A DNA stretch of 64,000 nt from Cylindrodendrum hubeiense. Its lineage: Eukaryota; Ascomycota; Sordariomycetes; Hypocreales; Nectriaceae. The translations under genes were made by a program, and so were the position numbers. Location of the stretch: NCBI GenBank assembly GCA_014621425.1, contig JAANBB010000008.1, positions 329,018-393,017 on the forward strand, read 5' to 3'. The notes below the pieces were generated by a model. The model made no database searches. It was not told the DNA's origin and saw only the letters and a list, made by a program, of their open reading frames with translations. Shown here piece by piece: positions 55,217 to 64,000 of the stretch (position 1 is its first letter; every line of letters begins with the position of its first letter).

Positions 55217-56887
55217 ATGTCTTCACCAATGGATGCGTCCAAGGAAAAGCACCCCGAAGATGGGTTGGGCACTGTCACAACTGTCGTCGACCACACCGAT
55301 GACAGCTCGCAGTCACAAGACGATGGCAGGACGGCCATTCCCTTGAACATGAAGATCCTCTCAGTTGTCGTCGTCAGCTTGATTGGATTTGGAGGCCACT
55401 GGAGCAGCGGCGTGACGGGAGCCTTGAAAAGCACCCTGAAGAAGGTACGTCAATTGACATTTTAAAATATCGGGTGGGTCTAATTGTCTCTCGCTAGGAA
55501 CTGGACATCACCAACACGCAATACGCTGTGCTCGACTCGAGTGAAAACTTCATCAAAGTAACATTGATTCTGGCTACCGGAATTCTCACCGATCGTTATG
55601 GAGGTGCTAGTACGTACATTTATTCCATTGAATGCGCATTGCTGGATGCTGACATTTGTAGGCACTATGCTGTGGGGAAACGCCGTTTTCAGCCTGGGCG
55701 CAATTCTGATTGCCGCCGCCACGACTGTCCGCAACTACAAGTTCATGATTTTCGGAATTGTCGTTCAAGCGCTGGGCGATGTTGCCACTCAGGTCGCTCA
55801 GTACAAGATCTTCTCATCCTGGTTCCCACCGTCTTCTGGATTCGCCTCAACCTTGGCCTTTGAACTTGGCATCGGAAAAATCGGCTCCTTTGTCGGCAAG
55901 GCCACGGCCAACGTTATCGCAACGAACCTGGGTGATTTCAGCTGGGCATACTGGATGTCCGTCTTCATGAACCTTTTCACTAACGTTGCCACGGTATTCT
56001 TCTGGTGGTTTACTCGCTGGTGCGAGAAGCGCTATGCCGGAACACTGGATCCAGCCACCGGAGAGAAGCTCACCGAGAACAATAAGAAGCTCGAGATCAC
56101 CAAGATGCTGCGTCTTCCTTGGTCTTTCTGGCTTATCTGTCTATTCTCTCTGTTCCAGACTTCAACCGCAAGCATCTTCGCCTCCAATGGCACTGAGCTA
56201 GCCGAGCAGCGCTTTGACATCGACGCTGTGCAGGCGGGCTGGTACTCGGCCATGTCGCAATACCTCGGCTTTTTCTTTGTGCCACTTGTGGGAATCTTCA
56301 TCGATATTCTCGGACGACGACTTACGGTGATGCTCGTTTGCGGCCTCGGAATGCTGCTGGCAATGTGCTTGGCTGCCTGGGGACCCAGTATTGGAGGAAC
56401 CGCAGCCAGTTTTGGCATCTATGCTGTCGCTTCTTCACTCGGACCTACCGTCATCATTGACAGCATTCGAACTAGCATGTGGTACCAAGAAGTGTTCGGA
56501 TCAGGCTATGCCATCAAAATTGCTATCAACAACTCCATGACGATTATTGTCGGCATTATTGCGGGTGTTATTCAGGACCGCGACGACGACAGCTATGATA
56601 ATGTGGTCATTCTGTATGTGGCCCTTGCAGCCGGATCGGTTGTTGTTGGTTCTATCATGGTTGTCTTGGGGTATATGAGCAACGTCATTGGTTTGTTGCA
56701 ATGGAGCCGGAAGGAAAGAGTCCTGAACGGCAAGATCATCAACTCCGCAAAGGAGGAGTTTGAGACTGGCGAACGTGCCGAGTTCAACCGGAAGCTCAGC
56801 CTCGTCAACTTTAGCGCGGTCATTGTTATGATTGTTGGCGCATGGATCGCCTACTTCTGGGGCGTAGGCACTGGCAACACCTACTAA
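55217..56887 (+). CDS. MFSD1-like MFS transporter
   Basis: The ATG at 55217 starts MSSPMDASKEKHPEDGLGTV. Exons 55217-55444, 55498-55609 and 55662-56887 give about 520 residues with 12 hydrophobic helices. Marks of the MFSD1-type subgroup are F-G-G-H-W-S-S-G-V-T-G-A-L-K-S-T-L-K-K, N-T-Q-Y-A-V-L-D-S-S-E-N-F, I-L-T-D-R-Y-G-G-A (the MFS loop motif) and K-I-F-S-S-W-F-P-P, with a long central cytosolic loop. In animals MFSD1 is lysosomal and carries dipeptides; for fungal members the substrate is unknown to me, and a vacuolar or plasma-membrane location is open. The upstream frame lacks helices, so the inner ATG is used. Confidence 0.82.
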
Positions 56888-57298
56888 AGATGCCACGGGT
56901 CTTGGTGGGATGAGGCGAAGCACAACTCTGCAGCAATCATAATTACAGTGCGGCTCGACAGGGAGTTGAGCTTGCCAAGTCTTCTGGCTTGATCTATATC
57001 TAGAAACCCCCATATTCGTAATATTATTCTCCTTATCCTCTATTCTAACCTGTCCTGATTTAATTGGCCAATTGTGAAGAACAGGCTGTGGCGGTCGACA
57101 CACTTACGAACGAAACAGGTAGCTTGGCTGTGCAAGAGCCCAAAATCACTCATTGGTCGCCCCCATTCATGCTCGCCCGGCCCGACTATTAACCTGTGCG
57201 CTAGCAAGATGATGCCTAAACTAAGCCTCATCTTCTGTCCTCGCCCATTGCTGTACCAATTCGCACCCCATTTTTAGCTCTCTCGGAGTGTCATCACC
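56888..57298. other. Intergenic region
   Basis: About 410 bp. Nothing recognised. Confidence 0.5.
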
Positions 57299-60024
57299 AT
57301 GTCTCTTGCCTTAGCAAATGCGGCAGGGCTGAAGCCAGAAATTCGCTTGGAGCAAGCTGTTTGGCGGTTCGCAAATGAACTCTCCACCGAGCAGAGAGCT
57401 GCATTCCTGAGCCACAGGTCCCAAGCGTGCAAAGCGCCTCCAGATACCCATGATGTCATGCGACTCACGGCCGAGATTGACCAGCGCACCTCAGGGAAGC
57501 TCGGCGGCGGTCGGTGTTTTGGGCCTCGCTTGACCAATGTAGTACAATCCGTTCAGCAATTCGCGGCCATCGGGGACGTCCTAATCGGCGGTTCCCAGAA
57601 CCTAATTGCATGCGGCGTCTGGTCGCTGGTGCGAATGACGTTGCTTGTTTGTATTTTTGACTTCTTTGGCCGAGTGCTTGACTGATGTATTTGCAGTTGA
57701 TGGCAGACTTCTCTACCTGCATCGAGAAGTTGTCGAAACTTCTCATGACGGTTGGTCGCTCGGCTCCTCGTTACCAGGAGATGGCCTTGCTTTATCCCCG
57801 ATCCAAGGTGCTGCAGTCGAACCTGTCTGAATATTTTATCGTGGTTGTTCGCCTCTGCCACCAGCTTTTGAATTTTACAAAGCAGTCGGTCTTGCGACAG
57901 CTGGTGTCCTTCTTAAGCGACTCCGATATGAAAAACTACCAATCGGAGCTCGATCAGTGGGCTCATTTAATCAGAGAGGAAGTGGGCCTACTAATGGGCC
58001 AGAACATCGAGGAGCAGAGTTCCCGCTTCAAAGCTCTGTTGAGGTTCTCCGAGTCCGAGTCGCACCGCCGGAGGCTGAAGACGCATGTCTGTGTCCTTAA
58101 TTCTTGCTCCACGTACGACTATCAGAAGACGTGGAAGGAGATTCGAAAGGTTGGAAACGCCACTCTTTTCAATCGGATGCCTGAATACCAGGACTGGAAA
58201 AACCAAGCCAGATCTTGCACACTGGTGTGTAATGGCAAGCTGGGATCAGGAAAGTCCGTTCTTTTGGCGAACGTTGTCGATGATTTAAACCTTCATGTTC
58301 AAAATGCGGAACGCCCAGTAGCATACTTCTTTTGTCGCCATGATATTTCCGAGAGTTTGAAAGAACGCACCATTATTGGCTCATTGGCTCGACAATTGTT
58401 GCGCCCAATTCGAGACCTCACCATGGCAGAGGAACTCGTTGATACGACCACCCCGGTTCTGGATTCCGACGGGATATTCAGCATTCTCCACCGTGCCCTT
58501 TCACCTGACTTCGAAGCCTACTTTGTCCTGGACGGACTTGATGAATGTGACGATTTTCAGAGACAGATGTTACTGCAGAAACTTGAAAAACTCCAGGAGG
58601 CATTTACACTGCGTATTTGTATTTCCTTCAGATTGGGGGCTGATAGTATCCTGGCATTGAACCAGGAACTCTTCGCGAAGTCTAGAACCATTGCGATTCC
58701 CAACAATAATCCCGATATTTGCGACTTCATCAGTGCAGAGTTGGAGAGGTGTATAGAATCCGGAAAGCTAAAGATAGGGAACCCCATGCTTATCCTTGAA
58801 ATAGAGGATGCCCTGATGCAAGGTGCTCAGGGAATGTTCCTCTGGGTAGCTCTTCAAATCGGATCCTTACTCACCGCGAAGACGGATGAAGCCATTCAGC
58901 AGGCTCTGGCGGACCTCCCAAAAGATCTTCCAGAAACCTTTTCTCGTATTCTGCGGAGGTCAAGAGCGTTGGGGAAACAATACCAGACGCGAATATTTGA
59001 GCTTGTTGCCGCGGCTCATCGGCCTTTGACGACGGAGGAACTTCGAGAAGCCTTGAGCGTAGTTCCAGGCGATGCTGTCTGGAACCCGGCACGGCATCTC
59101 AACGACATATATACAGCGTTGGCCTGTTGCGGAAGTCTCGTTGCCGTTGAAGAAGAGGAGTCGACCGTAAGATTGGTGCACCATAGCGTCAAGCAATTCC
59201 TTTTTGGGGAGTTCGAAAATTCGACTAATGCTATGTTTACAATGGAAAGCGCAAAAAGAACCATGGGAGATATCGTCATTACCTACCTAAATTACGGTGT
59301 TTTTGAAAACCAACTCTCTAAAGTGGTAGTCCCGAAAATACCGACCAAGGCAGCGCCGTCTAAAATCATCCGCTCGATGGACGCAAGCGGCGTTCGAAAC
59401 CTTGCGCTAAAGCTTTTGCAGTCTCGGAGGCAGCCTAACTACGACATCGGCAAAGTCCTCACAGACGCGATCAAGTTTGTCAATGCGCCATCTGTGGATC
59501 CGTTCCATTTTTACTCCTATGCCAAGTCATGTTGGCTGCAGCACGCCCAGAGCGTTTCGGAGCATGAACCGGTGATATACACTCTGCTACTTAAACTGCT
59601 GAAACGGGAGATTTTAGACATGGATACTTGGGATGACGAGTGTCAGACACTGCTCTTCCGGGCGGCAGAAAACGGCCGTGAGGCCATCGTCGCGCTGCTT
59701 CTCGATGGGGGAGCCGACGCCAAGTCGGTGGATGAAGATGGTTGGCCGCTGCTATTGTGGGCCGCTGCGAACGGCCATGAGGCCGTTGTCAGACTACTTC
59801 TTGATAGCGGAGCTGATACAGAGCGGATAGATGGGAATGGCTGGACTCCGCTGTCGTGGGCCGCAGCGAACGGCCATGCGGCTGTCGCTGGGCTGCTACT
59901 TGATAAAGGAGCCGATGCTGAGCGAGTAGATGGGAATGGCTTGACGCCGCTATCGCGAGCTATTGTGAACGGCCACGAGGCTATCGTCAGGTTGATTATT
60001 GACGAAGAAGCCGATCCCGATTAA
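57299..60024 (+). CDS. NACHT-ankyrin STAND protein (NLR-like), truncated repeat tail
   Basis: Exon 1 (57299-57646) and exon 2 (57697-60024) give 891 residues. The N-terminal 250 residues are helical and resemble fungal STAND effector/sensor regions. The NACHT Walker A, G-K-L-G-S-G-K-S, is near residue 296, and Walker B, F-V-L-D-G-L-D-E-C-D, near residue 391. A winged-helix part follows (A-A-H-R-P-L-T-T-E-E-L-R-E-A-L, V-H-H-S-V-K-Q-F-L). The C-terminus has about four ankyrin units with near-identical words (N-G-H-E-A-V-V-R-L-L-L-D). The TAA at 60022 interrupts the next repeat, and ankyrin-coding sequence continues beyond it. Such proteins act in non-self recognition and programmed cell death in fungi. 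Repeat homogeneity suggests recent unit exchange. Confidence 0.85.
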
Positions 60025-60172
60025 AAGACCAGGACTGGTCGAACGCCGCTGTCGTGGGCCGCCGAAAACGGTCATAAAGCTATTGTACAGTTGCTTCTCG
60101 ACAAGGGCGCCGACGCTGAAGCGAAGGATCAAGCCGGCTGACACCACTATTATATGCCCGGTAGCAAGCACG
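60025..60172 (+). pseudogene. Broken ankyrin-repeat tail of the NACHT gene
   Basis: Directly after the TAA at 60022-60024, the same frame encodes another ankyrin unit ([25 protein letters not shown]). It stops at the TGA at 60139. Beyond this a one-base shift would resume repeat-like residues for a few codons. A stop plus a frameshift in the last units shows recent decay of the repeat tail, or an assembly error in a repetitive array. Confidence 0.65.
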
Positions 60173-60483
60173 TCAGCGAAGCGTTCTCGGATGGTAATCT
60201 CTGATGAGAACGTAAGATACGGCGATAAATGAAAAGATGCACTTAATTTCTGACCGTTGAGAGTCTTGTTTCGCGCTCGACGTCCTCAACGTAATGTTTT
60301 CCGATATTTTGCACTAGATTGCTGGTGTGTGAATGACAGTCGGTGGCAAATTAGCCGTCCCCCTTGCCGAGTAACGTCCTCATACTTTCGCTGGCACTTT
60401 TATCACCGCCAGCTTCTACAGTTTGGCGTTGTCTCCCATAAAAACGTTGAGGCGGGCCCCGTTGAGGTTGCCCTTACGCTGCT
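60173..60483. other. Intergenic region
   Basis: About 310 bp between the tail of the NACHT gene and the RHS remnant. No gene is recognised. Confidence 0.4.
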
Positions 60484-61032
60484 TTATGAAGTAGTATGTT
60501 TTACCTCCAAGGGGGATCGCGGAGCCGTGTAGTTTCTTTTGTCCTTTTGGGACAATATATGGGTGATATGAGCCGACGACTTCTGGTGCACAGGATGTAG
60601 CTGATCTGCGCCGTTTTCCGCGTCTTCTAGCTTCCTTGTCCTTGATTGTTTCCAGATGTTTGGGTCGTAACCTTCTCTTTGTTTTGGTTTAGCTTCATCT
60701 TCCCATTTTCTAACGGACGCCTTGATGTCGGTACTAACTGGCGGATAACTTGTCTTCCCACTGAGCCCCGAATGATCGACCCTGTTGACGGGATCGTTGC
60801 CAACATAGCAGTACCAATTCGGCCCGTCCACTGGGCCCAGAGGATCAAGTGACGTACACCGTCCCAGCCAAGGACAGTAATATTGCGCGCCACAGTGATA
60901 TAATCCTGTCTCGCGGTCGTGCTCATATCGGGCGAAGCGGAACTTGCGCGGCACTATGACTTCCGCGCGGAGCGACGAGTAGACTACGATACCAAAAGGC
61001 GAGTGGGGGTGAACGGGATTTGATGGTGGGTT
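60484..61032 (-). pseudogene. RHS repeat-associated core domain remnant with variable C-terminal tail
   Basis: The frame is open from 61032 to the stop at 60484 (about 182 codons) but has no ATG before the homology. It contains the RHS core signature: E-H-D-R-E-T-G-L-Y-H-C-G-A-Q-Y-Y, P-W-L-G-R, L-D-P-L-G-P-V-D-G-P-N and V-G-N-D-P-V-N-R-V-D. About 95 lysine-rich, polar residues without a recognised domain follow, in the place where RHS proteins carry their variable C-terminal part. The family is known from bacterial polymorphic toxins and Tc-complex C subunits. The large upstream RHS barrel is absent. The residue before P-W-L-G-R is Cys where Asp is common. It starts 42 bp after the stop of the same-strand gene at 61075-61959 and may be the 3' end of the same ancestral gene. 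Probably nonfunctional. Confidence 0.6.
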
Positions 61033-61074
61033 TTAGTTGGACTGTTAATTCTAGACTGTAGTGGCCGAAGTCTT

Positions 61075-61959
61075 TTACTTGCAACCCTGCTGGCTGGTGG
61101 GCAACGAGAATTGGACTCGCAGAGTTGACAAGCCCACATGGCGCTGGGTTTTGGACCAATCCAATAGGACTGATCCGAACTTGTCCATGAAGTGCTCATT
61201 TCCCCCGTGTTCCCTCCACAACTTGTACGGGATGACCTTTCCATCCCTAGCGGTAAAAAAGCTGAGTGTTTCGTGTGGAGAATACCAGTCGGCAGCTAAG
61301 GTGGTGCCGCGGTCAGTATATGGAGTGCACAAAAACCGCAAGGTGAGTAAAATACGGTTGTGAGCATAGAACCACTCACTGGTAAGTGCCGCAAACAGCC
61401 GGTGAACCGAGTATTCGCCGGCGATCAGGATCTCCTGGTTCTTTTCCGGGTGCGGTTCGATGTTGAAGCTCTTGGAGAGTTCCTTGAGCTGCATTGCTTT
61501 GGCCTTTATTGTCCTGCTGTCATCGCCTTCCTCGGGTGTGAGGGTGGCATTCTTCAAGTCACATCTCACACTTATGACCCAGTCCTTGAGGTTACGGCTG
61601 TCCCCCTGATCAAAGGAGATATCGCCGCTCTCAAAGCTAGCGTTGCATTGTTAACGAGGTTGTTGTGGCAGAATGATTCAGAAAACGTCATGAAAGCGAA
61701 TAAAAACTTACCGAAGTTGAAAAAAGCATTCCGACTTTCGCTCAGGATTGAGTAAAATGGTCGGAGGGAGGAGCTTCCCATCTAGTGTTGTGTCGTTTTT
61801 AATGTCGTGGAAGATACCCGCCATTTCCGGGCGCTGCTTGAACATCTTCTCAAAATTTTCATTGATGGTTCCCTGAGAGAGAGCATACATTTGGTCAAAG
61901 TACTCGCCCGTAAGCGGATTGCTCTTCAGGGTGAAGGAATTGGAGCTGTAGCCAGGCAT
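61075..61959 (-). CDS. Fungal protein of unknown function, possibly truncated
   Basis: The ATG at 61959 starts MPGYSSNSFTLKSNPLTGEY. Three exons (61959-61712, 61636-61380, 61295-61075) with good GTAAGT/GTGAGT donors give about 241 residues. The protein has no signal peptide or membrane helix. It is rich in charged residues, with a region D-L-K-N-A-T-L-T-P-E-E-G-D-D and a histidine/tryptophan-rich end (A-D-W-Y-S-P-H-E-T, K-L-W-R-E-H-G-G-N-E-H). I do not recognise a named family. Protein-like codons appear in another frame across the stop at 61075, toward the RHS remnant. The end may therefore be a frameshift in a once longer gene. Confidence in the exon structure is fair, in the natural C-terminus low. 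Confidence 0.6.
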
Positions 61960-63799
61960 TCTCGTTGTGGTGCAAATGGAGAATCGTGAAAGGTTGAAGT
62001 GGGGAGAGAAGAGAGGACGTCCAGAAAAGTGTAGACTTTTGAAGTGGAAAGCAGACACAGGGCTAAAATCGGTGGACCCCACTCACCCGTCGTTGTTACG
62101 ATGGGCTGGGCGATGGACTGTCCTCGCCTCCTTCGCACGGATTGATAATGCATCTCCAAGAGCCTAAGACTCAGCTGGGATTTGAACTGTCAGATAACAC
62201 CTGCTGCAGCCGTTTTGACTGGCCATGGTCTATTGTCCAGTTCAGCAGATTATCGCGCTATTGAGACCATCTACGAGCTAGTCTGTGTCTCACTCCACAC
62301 TGGCGGTGAGGGAGAAGATTACGGGCAGTTCTTCCAGTTCACTAGCTGTCGAGAGAATCAAGCGTCGCGCTAGTGATTCGTCTCGTCCCGTCTCGCGGAC
62401 AGCTCTCGCAAAGGCGCCACAGGGCTCAATTAAGAACGACACTCCACTTGCAGGCATAACTAGTGAACTTGCACTGTCATACTCGCGTCAAGCCCTATCA
62501 TGCGACTTCAACTAGCCTATGATCAACCAAGGAAACCCGGCACTTATGATCACCTGCCTCATCGATGGGGTACGTGCATTGCGGCAGAAAAGCCCCAATG
62601 CAGTGTGCATGTTCGTCCTTCTGATCCCAACCCAACCTCACGCAGACAGCGCTGAGAAGAAGCGTCGATCGACATCCCGTACCGCACCTATACATACCAG
62701 CCTAGCTAGCGACTTCTTGCACCCCTGGTCGGCCCTAGATGGTATGACCAACATGCCGAGCCGAGCCGCCTAAGCCCAGAAGCGGGATGCCGGCATGGAA
62801 TAAGGCGTCGCGTCGAAACGCATGGCCAGAGGGTCAGAGAGCGCAGATTAACGAGCCTACCGAGTTCGCAAATCACGATTCTATTTACGCCAGCGGTCCC
62901 AGTCTCAAGGCAGGTAACTATGTATTTTGTTTTGGTACGGTTGTGAAACACATCAGAAGAAACAGATGATTGGACACTTCACCGCTTGCTTCAGCGTCTG
63001 GCGACACCTAGAAAACCTCCCTACAGTAGCCCATAGCAGTCTAACAATTGAGACAGCCGTAGTACTTCTTTAGATAGATCCTGTTACCGATGATCCCCAT
63101 TGTACATGTTTATAGCAATGACGTACTCACCTTCAAGGTGCTAATAACTCAAATATTATAGTTTTCTTGACGAACCGACGTATGTTAACACATGGTAGGC
63201 CAGCCTACAGATATTAATGGTGTGATTCGGCAATTGTATTGACTGTTGTGTATACGATCAGCGACAAAGGTCCTTGGAAATTAAAAGCTTAAGCGGACAT
63301 ATAGATAAATAGGCGCACATGGGCTTAATGGCTGAGGGTAACGTTGTTTATTTCCTTGCTTCATTTACCTCAAAATAAAAATGTGGCAGCTAGCCAGAAG
63401 ATTCATGTGACAATCCAAGTGAGAAACAAACGCAGTATCATGTTTTATCAAGAACCTAGTATTGCCATCTGTACTATGGACTGTTAAAATTACACAATAA
63501 TCCAGAAGTTTGAACGTGAAAAACATAGCCCCAACCACTCTCTGTGATTGTAAATAGAAAGGTAGTCTCCCCAATGAGTCTATAGGGGAGAGGTAAATCG
63601 ACAATATCATGGCCAAGAGAAGATGTAGTGTCATGTGCGAGGGGTAAGCTCCCACAAAGTTTTATCATCCATGGCTATCATAAATGTGACAGCGTCATCA
63701 TTATTGAAGACGCAGTTGTTCCGCTCGACAATCATAGCGCCTGGGTATTGGTGACTGCCAGCTCAAAACTGGGATTGGCGTAGGGTGGCCAAACTAAGG
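61960..63799. other. Gene-poor region
   Basis: About 1.8 kb. Plus-strand frames at 62182-62969 are short and overlap without domain features. From 63000 on the sequence is A+T-rich and holds nothing recognisable. Confidence 0.45.
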
Positions 63800-64000
63800 G
63801 CCAGTAAGAGTGGACGAGGGATCAGGAACACCAGCGAGCCAGGTCTATGTGTATGATGAGGGAGCCGGAACACCGGTGAGCCAATCGTCAGTGGATGATG
63901 ATGGGACCGGAACACCAGTGAGCCAGGCATCTGTGGAGGATGAGGGAGCCGGAACACCGGTCAGCCAGCCGTCAGTGGACGACGAGGGAGCTGGAACAAC
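63800..64000 (+). CDS. Partial reading frame with 15-residue (45-bp) coding repeats
   Basis: From about 63809 the plus strand reads four successive acidic units of about 15 residues of the form D-E-G-A-G-T-P-V-S-Q-P-S-V-D (variants: D-E-G-S-G-T-P-A-S-Q, D-D-G-T-G-T-P-V-S-Q). A fifth unit is cut by the window edge. The frame is open to the end; upstream there is a TAA about 15 bp before and no ATG, so an upstream exon or a broken gene start is needed. Differences between units are partly synonymous, suggesting that the coding frame is real. The protein is unknown. Confidence 0.5.

Noticed and set aside
62182..62969. Several overlapping plus-strand frames
   Set aside because: Each is short, they disagree in frame, and none has a domain or clear splice sites.
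63763..63957. 64-codon minus-strand Pro/His-rich frame
   Set aside because: Antisense of the 45-bp coding repeats; the plus-strand frame has the more regular, partly synonymous units.

Overview
The window looks like nuclear DNA of a filamentous ascomycete (Pezizomycotina). Genes lie on both strands and are broken by 45-90 bp GT/AG introns with CTAAC- or CTGAC-like branch sites. The gene families (Zn2Cys6 regulators, RTA1, NACHT-ankyrin proteins, F-box families, DUF3425 bZIP proteins, MFS and AAAP permeases) are typical of fungi. Several families suggest an Aspergillus/Penicillium-like relative, but that is inference. Exon boundaries were read by eye.

Left part (0.7-16.7 kb): an RTA1-like membrane protein; an Upc2-like zinc-cluster regulator; a probably secreted FMN alpha-hydroxyacid oxidase/dehydrogenase; a convergent pair of an unusual short-chain dehydrogenase and a zinc-cluster regulator; an FAD/NAD(P)-binding oxidoreductase; and a sulfite-oxidase-type molybdoenzyme. 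The upstream regions of the convergent pair both carry TGCGG words repeated every 10 bp. This looks like a regulator and its target sharing an operator design.

Middle (17.6-40.7 kb): an ankyrin protein, a group A flavin monooxygenase, a small possibly mitochondrial protein behind a decamer tandem repeat, a Ser/Thr-rich secreted protein, an aldo-keto reductase, an amino-acid permease, a bZIP-DUF3425 protein, a second SDR, a ThuA-like protein and two tandem F-box paralogs. The gene-poor stretches hold a MITE-like inverted repeat and a diverged 90-bp duplication.

41.0-48.6 kb is the most coherent system: trans-3-hydroxy-L-proline dehydratase (proline-racemase fold with Cys115 and Thr317), an MFS permease, a zinc-cluster regulator, and an ornithine-cyclodeaminase/mu-crystallin family reductase. 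Together they make a plausible complete route: uptake, dehydration to delta1-pyrroline-2-carboxylate, reduction to L-proline, and local control.

Right part (49-64 kb): a large F-box-like protein, a long helical-repeat protein of unknown family, an MFSD1-like transporter, a NACHT-ankyrin STAND receptor whose last ankyrin repeats are broken, a fungal protein of unknown function followed by a remnant of an RHS core domain (a family known from bacterial toxins), and the start of a reading frame with 45-bp coding repeats that runs off the window.
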